The position numbers were made by a program, and so were the translations under genes. Of a stretch of 64,000 nt of DNA, positions 57,723 through 64,000 are shown in pieces. Numbering within the stretch: position 1 is the first letter of the stretch; every line of letters begins with the position of its first letter. Location of the stretch: NCBI GenBank assembly GCA_964517605.1, contig CAZFCE010000001.1, positions 1 through 64,000 on the forward strand, in the 5' to 3' direction. The notes beneath the pieces were generated by a model. That model was given only the letters and a program-made list of their open reading frames with translations. It ran no database searches and was not told the origin of the DNA. Source of the DNA: J095 sp964517605 (lineage in GTDB: Bacteria; Chloroflexota; Anaerolineae; 4572-78; J111).

Positions 57723-58676
57723 TTAAGACACAACTTCGCCCACAATTTGCCGGCCATCGGCAATCACCGTGTCGCGCAAAATTACGGCATCTTTAATGAG
57801 CACATCGGCCCCAATTTTTACGTTGCTTTCAATATAAACCCGGGGGCCGATAACGCAGCCGGGGCCAATAATGGTACCTTCTTCAATGCGCAACGGGGTA
57901 ATGAGGTGGGTGTGCTGGCCCACGCTGTGCGGCGCAAGTTGAGGCGTATCGCCGCCGGTGGTGAGGTAGTGGCGATTGAGCGCCAGCAAATCGCTGGCAT
58001 TGGTAAGTTGCAACCGGCTGGGCGTGCGCACTCCAATCACGCCGCCGTCGCGGTCAATCAGCATTTGAATGGCGTCTTGCAATTCGTACTCGCCCCGGGG
58101 CGAAGGCTTCACTTCGGGCAGGTAATCCAGCAGCTTGCGCGAAAACACGTACAGCGGCAGGCTGGCAATGTTCGATGGAGCCTGGCCGGGAGCCGGTTTT
58201 TCGACAATGCGGGTAATGTGGTGGTGGTCGTTTACGGCTACCACGCCGGTGCGCCCGGCCATCGAAGGGTCAATTTCCATTAAGCTGAGGGTGGCGTTGG
58301 CGTTTTGCTGCCGGTGCGTGGCCAGCAATTGGCTAACGTGTTCGGGCGGGGTGAGGTTATCGCAGGCCGACAGGATGAAGCTGCCGGTAATGTGCGGCGC
58401 GGCCAGGCTGAGGGCGTTGGCCATGCCCAGCCGTTCGGTTTGCACCACAAATTCAATTTCTGCCGCCAGCCGGCTTTGTTCGCGAAAGTAACGCCCCACT
58501 TCGCCATCTTCGCGGCTAACCACCAGAATAAATTGGTTGATGCCGTTTTGGGCCAGGGTTTCCATCACCCGTTCCACAATCGGGCGGCCTAAAATGGGCA
58601 CCATCGCTTTGGTGCGGTTGAGGGTGATGGGGTTAAGCCGCGAGCCTTTTCCGGCGGCCAAAATTACTGCCTGCAT
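57723..58676 (-). CDS. Sugar-1-phosphate nucleotidylyltransferase with beta-helix tail
   Basis: 317 residues. GT-A-like nucleotidyltransferase with LAAGKGSRLNPIT (6-18), lysine in TKAMVPILGRP, ACDN near residue 104-107 in place of the usual G-D, and EKPAPGQ near 160. C-terminal left-handed beta helix shorter than in GlmU. It should make an NDP-sugar from NTP and sugar 1-phosphate. It lies 102 bases from the GHMP kinase gene on the same strand, and a sugar-1-kinase plus nucleotidyltransferase is the standard salvage pair; the substrate is then likely the same sugar, probably galacturonate or a related sugar. Confidence 0.87.
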   Translation of the reverse strand: MQAVILAAGKGSRLNPITLNRTKAMVPILGRPIVERVMETLAQNGINQFILVVSREDGEVGRYFREQSRLAAEIEFVVQTERLGMANALSLAAPHITGSFILSACDNLTPPEHVSQLLATHRQQNANATLSLMEIDPSMAGRTGVVAVNDHHHITRIVEKPAPGQAPSNIASLPLYVFSRKLLDYLPEVKPSPRGEYELQDAIQMLIDRDGGVIGVRTPSRLQLTNASDLLALNRHYLTTGGDTPQLAPHSVGQHTHLITPLRIEEGTIIGPGCVIGPRVYIESNVKIGADVLIKDAVILRDTVIADGRQIVGEVVS

Positions 58677-58696
58677 GGGAATCTCCTTGGAAAATA

Positions 58697-58724
58697 ACGA
58701 ATTACGAGCTACGAACTACGAATT
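58697..58724. repeat. Heptanucleotide repeat, four units
   Basis: ACGAATT, ACGAGCT, ACGAACT, ACGAATT; same family as 106-136. Lies between the kinase and nucleotidyltransferase genes. Confidence 0.7.
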
Positions 58725-58778
58725 TTCATCCGCGATGCCGTGCCGCCGGAATTGCCTCACTCCTGTGAAGGGCGGCGC

Positions 58779-60023
58779 CTACTGGCGCAACCTGGCCCGG
58801 CCATCCGGCTGGCAGTAGTGGATACTGTAGGCGGGGGCTTCGGCGGGATGGGCGGCGGGATAGCGCCAGTGAATGGCTTCGGCAATGGAATGGCGGGCGG
58901 CGGGGTCAACCAGGGCCAAACAACTGCCCCGGAACCCGGCTCCGCTAAAGCGAGCGCCGTACACGCCCGGCGTGTCGCGCAGAATTTCGTACAGGGTGAT
59001 GAGCTGCGGGCTGCCGGACTCGTAATATTTTACGGAGCTTTCGCCCGAAGCGGTAATCAATTGCCCAAACCGGCGCAAATCGCCGGCTTGCCAGGCGGCC
59101 ACGCCATCGCTAACCCGCTGCATTTCGCCAAAAAAGTGAGCGGCGCGCTGGCGCAGGTTGGCCGGCAGGCGGTGGCCTTCGGCCTGAAAAATGGCCGGGG
59201 CTACATTCCGCAGGCGCGGGTCGGCGGGCAACGGTTGGCCGCTGTATTCCAGCAGCAGGCGGGCGGCCTCGCGGCATTCGGCCACGCGATTGTTGTAATC
59301 GGTGCCCACCAACGCCTGCGACACGCCCGAATATACCACCAAAATTTCATACGGCTCAATGTGCGCCGGAGCCGGAATGGCGTTAATTTCAATGGATTGG
59401 CAATCAATCAGGGTCAGGTGATTGCGCTCGCTGAACAGAATGACCGATTGGTCCAGAATGCCGTTGTTCAGCCCGATGTACGTGTTTTCGGTGTAGCGCA
59501 CCATTGACACATTAGCCGCCGCCGATACGGCGAGTTGGTTAACGGCTTGCAGCGCCAGTAAATAGGCCACCGTTACCGCCGCCGATGAACTGAGGCCGCC
59601 AATGGGCATTTCGCCGCCCACAATCCCAATCAGCCCGTGTTTTAGTTGATAATCGCGTTGCAGGGCCAGCACCGCCCCGCGAATATAGTTGCCCCAATCC
59701 CCTTTTTGGTAGGGCGGCACATCGTTCAGCCCAAACGAGATGGGCGTGTTAAAGTTAAGGCTTTCTAGTTGCACCTGACCGTTGGGCGCGGGGGCAAACG
59801 CCATCAAAATAGACTGGTCAATGGTCATACCCGTTACCAGCCCCAGTTGATGGTCTATATGAGCGCCCAGCGGGCAAACCCGTAGCGGCGCTTTGACCAC
59901 GGTAATCTCGGCCGGGTTTACGCCGGGTTGGCGCCGGAGTTGTTGGATGAGTTGATTAACCTGTTCCGCTTCGGGCCGGGCAATTTTTACCGGCGGCGCG
60001 GAAAATACTTGTGTTACTTCCAT
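58779..60023 (-). CDS. GHMP kinase, galacturonokinase-like
   Basis: 414 residues. N-terminal sugar-binding motif APLRVCPLGAHIDHQLG (45-61) and ATP-binding PIGGLSSSAAV (140-150), plus the C-terminal GAGFRGSCLAL loop. In ordinary galactokinase the first motif reads GRVNLIGEHTDY; the form RxCPLGAHIDHQ with Ala and His replacing Glu and Tyr is the one I recall for plant galacturonokinase (from memory). Predicted reaction: sugar + ATP to sugar 1-phosphate. ATG at 60023 has GAGG 6 bases upstream; an in-frame ATG 27 bases earlier is rejected. Promoter at 60069-60097. Confidence 0.83.
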   Translation of the reverse strand: MEVTQVFSAPPVKIARPEAEQVNQLIQQLRRQPGVNPAEITVVKAPLRVCPLGAHIDHQLGLVTGMTIDQSILMAFAPAPNGQVQLESLNFNTPISFGLNDVPPYQKGDWGNYIRGAVLALQRDYQLKHGLIGIVGGEMPIGGLSSSAAVTVAYLLALQAVNQLAVSAAANVSMVRYTENTYIGLNNGILDQSVILFSERNHLTLIDCQSIEINAIPAPAHIEPYEILVVYSGVSQALVGTDYNNRVAECREAARLLLEYSGQPLPADPRLRNVAPAIFQAEGHRLPANLRQRAAHFFGEMQRVSDGVAAWQAGDLRRFGQLITASGESSVKYYESGSPQLITLYEILRDTPGVYGARFSGAGFRGSCLALVDPAARHSIAEAIHWRYPAAHPAEAPAYSIHYCQPDGRARLRQ

Positions 60024-60068
60024 TCTTAACCTCATTGGGAATTTGGGCAAAATCTAACAAAGGACTAA

Positions 60069-60097
60069 ATTATAATCTGTTTTTGTGGTAATCACAA
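60069..60097 (-). promoter_or_regulatory. Promoter of the GHMP kinase operon
   Basis: On the minus strand TTGTGA (60097-60092), 17-base spacer, TATAAT (60074-60069), about 45 bases before the ATG. Confidence 0.65.
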
Positions 60098-60165
60098 AGC
60101 CATTCAAGAGGCCGTAACTTTTAAGGTGGGGCGCTATTCATCCCCCGGAAAGGACACAATTCCAA

Positions 60166-61092
60166 ATGAAATACCGACAATTAGGCCGCACCGGGCTGCG
60201 CGTTTCGGTGGTGGGGTTTGGCACCTGGCAGTTTGGCGGCGAATGGGGCCAACAGTTTAGCCAGCCAGAGGTAAACAACCTGCTGGCGCGGGCCAAGGCG
60301 TGGGGCATTAACCTGATTGACACCGCCGAGTGCTACGGCGACCATCTTTCTGAAAGGTTGATTGGCAATTACCTGCAAACCGACCGCGACGGTTGGGTGG
60401 TAGCCACCAAGTTTGGCCACAAATTTACCGGCCATTTGCAACGCGACCAGCTTTGGTCCGTAAGCGATGTGCGCCGGCAACTTGAGGATTCGTTGCGGGC
60501 GTTGCGGGTTAACGCCATTGATTTGTACCAGTTCCATTCCGGCACCGATGCTGCCTTTGATAACCAGGAGTTGTGGACAATGCTCAACAAGCAGGTTGAG
60601 GCCGGCAAAATCCGCTATTTGGGCGTGTCGGTGAGCAGCGGCCTTACCTCCAACCACCAGATTGAGCGGGCCGTGGCGGTGGGCGCGGGGGCCATTCAGA
60701 TTGTGTACAACCGGCTCGACCGCGAACCGGAACAATCGGCGTTGCCGTTGTGCCAGCAGCACAACCTGGGCGTGCTGGCCCGCGTGCCGTTAGCCAGCGG
60801 CTTGCTCAGCGGCAAGTACAAACCCGGCGCGGTTTTTACCGATGAAACCGATGTGCGCTCAACGCAAAATACGGCGGTAATGCAGCAGCGGCTCAAGCAG
60901 GCGCAGGAAATTTCCCAAAGCGAAGTGCCGGCGGGCGTGCCAATGGCTACCTGGGCGCTGGCCTGGTGTTTGCAGCACCCCACCGTTACGTGCGTTATCC
61001 CCGGTTGCAAAACGCTGGCGCAGGTTGATAGCAACGCCGCCGCCGCCGACCTGTTTATGGTGAGCGCCACTCACCCGCAAGCCGTGGCGTAA
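60166..61092 (+). CDS. Aldo/keto reductase
   Basis: 308 residues, TIM-barrel. The catalytic tetrad is complete: D52, Y57, K82 and H124. NADPH-binding segments include GVSVSSG, the VPLASGLLSGKY stretch near 201-213 and the final VIPGCK loop. It reduces aldehydes or ketones, most like the general-stress AKR11/12 group; substrate unknown. Divergent from the kinase operon. A terminator built from a repeated unit follows. Confidence 0.92.
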   Translation: MKYRQLGRTGLRVSVVGFGTWQFGGEWGQQFSQPEVNNLLARAKAWGINLIDTAECYGDHLSERLIGNYLQTDRDGWVVATKFGHKFTGHLQRDQLWSVSDVRRQLEDSLRALRVNAIDLYQFHSGTDAAFDNQELWTMLNKQVEAGKIRYLGVSVSSGLTSNHQIERAVAVGAGAIQIVYNRLDREPEQSALPLCQQHNLGVLARVPLASGLLSGKYKPGAVFTDETDVRSTQNTAVMQQRLKQAQEISQSEVPAGVPMATWALAWCLQHPTVTCVIPGCKTLAQVDSNAAAADLFMVSATHPQAVA

Positions 61093-61098
61093 CTTTTA

Positions 61099-61159
61099 TC
61101 AGTCGCAAGCCGCCGGTCACGTTTGTCAGTCGCAAGCCGCCGGTCACGTTTGTCAGTCG
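61099..61159 (+). repeat. Tandem 27-bp duplication at the 3' end of the reductase gene
   Basis: Two exact 27-bp copies (61099-61125, 61126-61152) of the unit starting TCAGTCGCAAGCCGCCGG, then the first 7 bases of a third. Each copy carries the left arm of the terminator that follows. Confidence 0.85.
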
Positions 61160-61173
61160 TGGCCGGCTTTTTT
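61139..61173 (+). terminator. Intrinsic terminator of the aldo/keto reductase gene
   Basis: GCCGGTCAC (61139-61147) pairs with GTGGCCGGC (61159-61167), one G-T pair, followed by TTTTTTATTT. The left arm is duplicated upstream, so alternative pairings are possible. Confidence 0.75.
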
Positions 61174-61191
61174 ATTTAAAGACAAAGTAGC

Positions 61192-61210
61192 GGCGGGGCT
61201 TGTCCCCGCC
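61192..61210. repeat. GC-rich hairpin repeat
   Basis: GGCGGGG (61192-61198) pairs with CCCCGCC (61204-61210). Related to 150-170. Confidence 0.55.
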
Positions 61211-61249
61211 ACAGGCCCGCCGGATATTACAGTTGCTACCACGGTGCGG

Positions 61250-61291
61250 AAAATAAATTTCAGCCTGAGAAAAATAAATTTCAGCCTGAGA
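61250..61291. repeat. Perfect 2 x 21-bp direct repeat
   Basis: AAAATAAATTTCAGCCTGAGA occurs at 61250-61270 and 61271-61291. It is the third 21-bp-period repeat in the window, here without a dyad. It lies upstream of the promoter at 61324. Confidence 0.85.
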
Positions 61292-61323
61292 AACTTGGGG
61301 GGCCATTGCCCGGACAAACTTGC

Positions 61324-61352
61324 TTGACATCACCCGGCCCTTCCGCCATAAT
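61324..61352 (+). promoter_or_regulatory. Promoter of the M16C peptidase gene
   Basis: Perfect TTGACA (61324-61329), 17-base spacer, CATAAT (61347-61352). Leader about 50 bases; AGGAAA precedes the ATG at 61410. Confidence 0.65.
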
Positions 61353-61409
61353 TCCCCCCGATATTCATATTAGCCCAAACATTCACAACTTTATATATTG
61401 AGGAAAATC

Positions 61410-64000
61410 ATGGCCGTTAACCCAAATTTTGAACTACTCACTGCAGTAACCATCCCGGAAATAAACACCCACGCCCGGCTGTTGCGCCACCGGGCCACCG
61501 GCGCTCAGGTGCTTTCGCTGGAAAACAACGACGAAAACAAGGTGTTTGGCATTACCTTTCGCACTCCGCCCACCGATTCCACCGGCATTGCCCACATCAT
61601 GGAACATTCGGTGCTGTGCGGCTCACGCAAGTACCCGGTTAAAGAGCCGTTTGTTGAACTGATTAAAGGCTCCATTAAAACGTTTCTCAACGCCTTTACC
61701 TACCCCGATAAAACCTGCTATCCGGTAGCCAGCACCAACACCCAGGATTTTTATAATCTGATGGACGTTTACCTGGATGCCGTATTTTACCCGCGTATCA
61801 CCCCGGAAATTTTAATGCAAGAGGGCTGGCACTACGAGCTGGAAGACCCCGCCGCGCCGCTGGCCTACAAAGGCGTGGTATTTAATGAGATGAAGGGCGC
61901 GTACTCATCGCCCGAAGGGTTGCTGGGCCGTTACAGCCAGCAGGTTATCTTTCCCGATACCACCTACGGCGTGGATTCCGGCGGCGACCCGCAGGAAATT
62001 CCCAACCTTACCTACGCGGCGTTTAAAAAATTTCACCAAACCTACTACCATCCCTCTAACAGCCGCATTTTCTTTTATGGCGATGACGACCCCGACCGCC
62101 GGCTGGAACTGTTGCAAGCCTACTTGCAGGATTTTGAGTACAGCCCGGTAGCCAGCGAAGTTGAGTTGCAGCCGCCGTTTGAGCAGCCCCGGCGCGTTAC
62201 TTACCCCTACGATGCCGGCGACGAGGCTGTGGCCCGGCAAAAAAGCTACCTTACCGTTAACTGGCTGCTGCCCGAAAACGCCGATACCACCCTGTCGCTC
62301 AGTTTGGCGGCGCTGGCCTATATTCTGGTGGGCACGCCCGCCTCGCCGCTACGCAAGGCGCTGATTGATTCCGGTTTGGGCGAAAACATGGCCGGCGGCG
62401 GGCTGGAGGATGAACTACGCCAGCTTTTGTTTTCAACCGGCCTTAAAAACATCAACGCCGCCAATGCCGAGGCCGTGGAGCGGCTGATTTTAGACACGCT
62501 GGCGGCGCTGGTTGAACACGGCCTGGAATCCGATATGATTGAAGCGGCGCTCAACACCTTTGAGTTCCGGCTGCGCGAAAACAACACCGGCAGCTTTCCG
62601 CGCGGGCTATCGCTGATGCTGCACGCGCTCACTACCTGGCTGTACGGCGGCGACCCGCTGGCTCCGCTGGCTTTTGAAGCGCCGCTGGCGGCCATCCGCC
62701 AAAACCTGGCCGCCAATCCCCGCTATTTTGAGGGTTTGATTGACCGCCACCTGTTGCAAAACCAACACCGGGTAACGCTCCGGCTTGAGCCTGACGGTAC
62801 GTTGCGCCGGCAGGAAGATGCCGCCGAAGCGGCCCGGCTGGCTGCCGTTAAAGCCCAACTGAGCCAGGCCGATTTACAGCAGGTTATCGCCGATACCCAA
62901 AAACTCAAGGCCATGCAGGCTGCGCCGGATTCGCCCGAAGCGTTGGCGACCATTCCCTGCCTGGCCCTGTCCGATTTGGACCGGCAGGGCAAAATCATCC
63001 CGCTGGCTGTGTTTGATCAGGCCGGCAGCCGGGTGCTGTACCACGATCTGTTTACCAACGGCATTGTGTATCTGGATGCCGGTTTTAACCTGCACGCCCT
63101 GCCGCAAGACCTGCTGCCCTACGTGCCGCTGTTTGGGCAATCGCTGGTAAAAATTGGCACGGATAAAGAGGATTTTGTAAAACTGTCGCAGCGGATTGGC
63201 CGCAAAACCGGCGGCATCTGGCCCTCAACCTTTATTTCGGCGGTGCGCCACCGCGCCGAGGGCGAATTGTGGCTGTTTTTGCGCGGCAAAGCCACGCTGG
63301 CCCAAACCGATGATATGCTGGCCATTATGCGCGATGTGCTGCTATCGCTTAAGCTGGACAACCGCGACCGCTTTAAGCAGATGGTGCTCGAAACCAAAGC
63401 CAGCGTAGAAAGCGGCCTCATCCCCGGCGGGCATGGCGTGGTTAATGCCCGGCTGCGGGCCAACTTTAACGAGGCCGACTGGGTAGAGGAGCAAATGGGC
63501 GGGGTAAGCTACCTGTTCTTTTTGCGCCAACTGGCGCAGGATGTGGAGCGCAACTGGCCCGCCGTGCTGGAGAAATTAGAGTCCATCCGCCGCATCTTAA
63601 TCAACCAGAACGCCATGCTGGTCAATGTTACGGTAAATGCCGATGGCTGGCAGCAATTCCAGCCCAAACTCACCGAGTTTATTGCCGCTATGCCGGCGCA
63701 GCCGTTCAGTTTGGCCCGCTGGACGCCCGGCCCGGCCTTTGGCCCGGAAGGGTTAACCATTCCGGCGCAGGTAAATTATGTGGGCAAAGGCGCTAACCTG
63801 TACAATTTGGGCTACAACTTGCACGGCTCGCACCTGGCTATTACCAACTTTTTGCGCACCACCTGGCTGTGGGAACGGGTGCGGGTGCAGGGCGGCGCTT
63901 ACGGCGGCTTTTGCCAGTTTGATACCCATTCCGGCGTGTTCAGCTACCTGTCCTACCGCGACCCCAACCTGCTGGACACGCTGGCCAATTACGATGACGC
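61410..64000 (+). CDS. M16C metallopeptidase (PreP-like), 3' end beyond window
   Basis: About 863 residues are visible, open at the right edge; the family is usually about 970. Presequence-protease-like zinc peptidase that degrades free peptides inside a closed two-half chamber. The inverted zinc motif HxxEH is present as HIMEH (about 65-69) with the distal Glu in a KGVVFNEMKGAYSS segment. The M16C-associated central domain follows, and a C-terminal inactive half containing GVSYLFFLRQ and ERVRVQGGAYGG (R and Y of the substrate-binding site). AGGAAA just before the ATG and a good promoter support the start. Confidence 0.93.
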   Translation, partial: MAVNPNFELLTAVTIPEINTHARLLRHRATGAQVLSLENNDENKVFGITFRTPPTDSTGIAHIMEHSVLCGSRKYPVKEPFVELIKGSIKTFLNAFTYPDKTCYPVASTNTQDFYNLMDVYLDAVFYPRITPEILMQEGWHYELEDPAAPLAYKGVVFNEMKGAYSSPEGLLGRYSQQVIFPDTTYGVDSGGDPQEIPNLTYAAFKKFHQTYYHPSNSRIFFYGDDDPDRRLELLQAYLQDFEYSPVASEVELQPPFEQPRRVTYPYDAGDEAVARQKSYLTVNWLLPENADTTLSLSLAALAYILVGTPASPLRKALIDSGLGENMAGGGLEDELRQLLFSTGLKNINAANAEAVERLILDTLAALVEHGLESDMIEAALNTFEFRLRENNTGSFPRGLSLMLHALTTWLYGGDPLAPLAFEAPLAAIRQNLAANPRYFEGLIDRHLLQNQHRVTLRLEPDGTLRRQEDAAEAARLAAVKAQLSQADLQQVIADTQKLKAMQAAPDSPEALATIPCLALSDLDRQGKIIPLAVFDQAGSRVLYHDLFTNGIVYLDAGFNLHALPQDLLPYVPLFGQSLVKIGTDKEDFVKLSQRIGRKTGGIWPSTFISAVRHRAEGELWLFLRGKATLAQTDDMLAIMRDVLLSLKLDNRDRFKQMVLETKASVESGLIPGGHGVVNARLRANFNEADWVEEQMGGVSYLFFLRQLAQDVERNWPAVLEKLESIRRILINQNAMLVNVTVNADGWQQFQPKLTEFIAAMPAQPFSLARWTPGPAFGPEGLTIPAQVNYVGKGANLYNLGYNLHGSHLAITNFLRTTWLWERVRVQGGAYGGFCQFDTHSGVFSYLSYRDPNLLDTLANYDD

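Overview
The window reads as a GC-rich bacterial chromosome segment, most likely Chloroflexota (Anaerolineae-like). The lineage call is an inference. It rests on the mix of housekeeping genes (prfA-prmC, holA, asnS, upp, tatA, glgC), several exported or membrane-anchored proteins with Thr-Pro linkers, a sortase, a DUF6391 protein next to holA, and good sigma-70-type promoters. Genes are densely packed in alternating strand blocks. I see no rRNA, tRNA, CRISPR array, prophage or intact insertion sequence, but intergenic regions carry many small palindromic repeats.

Layout. 1-302: short repeat arrays. 303-18249 (minus strand): a hybrid histidine kinase, prfA, prmC, two tandem giant membrane-anchored proteins with a GH18-like and a clan GH-A domain, a smaller GH-A protein, a large multi-pass membrane protein, and a single-chain MmeI-like restriction-modification enzyme. 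18446-23238 (plus): a GHKL ATPase of unknown role and a GH116-alpha/beta-hydrolase fusion. 23216-27568 (minus): thioesterase, DUF6064, OsmC and U32 proteins. 27936-32308: TspO, carbamate kinase, upp (minus), GIY-YIG, GNAT, a small membrane protein and TatA. 32731-34068 (minus): asnS. 34188-45046 (plus): phosphohexomutase, TatD nuclease, polyprenyl synthase, two glycosyltransferases, YbaK-like deacylase, a TlpA/Lgt-like/sortase cassette, DUF6391 and holA. 45095-48060 (minus): a double-HTH regulator, GAF histidine kinase and TPR protein operon. 48292-53766 (plus): a catalytic plus degenerate GlgC pair, a secreted protein and nicotinate phosphoribosyltransferase. 53841-60023 (minus): a C-terminally anchored surface protein, UMF1 transporter, nucleoside deoxyribosyltransferase-like protein, lipoprotein, nucleotidyltransferase and galacturonokinase-like GHMP kinase. 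60166-64000 (plus): aldo/keto reductase and a truncated M16C peptidase.

How the genes may fit together. Much of the window concerns carbohydrate and envelope metabolism: the GH-A/GH18-like block, GH116 fusion, glycosyltransferases with an isoprenoid synthase, glycogen synthesis, and a probable uronic-acid salvage pair. The most notable items are the tandem GH18-like/GH-A paralogues sharing a 446-bp identical tract, the Lgt-like plus sortase cassette, the GlgC/degenerate-GlgC pair, the regulator-kinase-TPR operon with no receiver domain protein, and arrays of palindromes repeated at exactly 21 bp.

All identities are by reading motifs and translations; no database search was run. Start codons were moved from the longest reading frame where a ribosome-binding site or family alignment argued for it, and this is stated in each entry.
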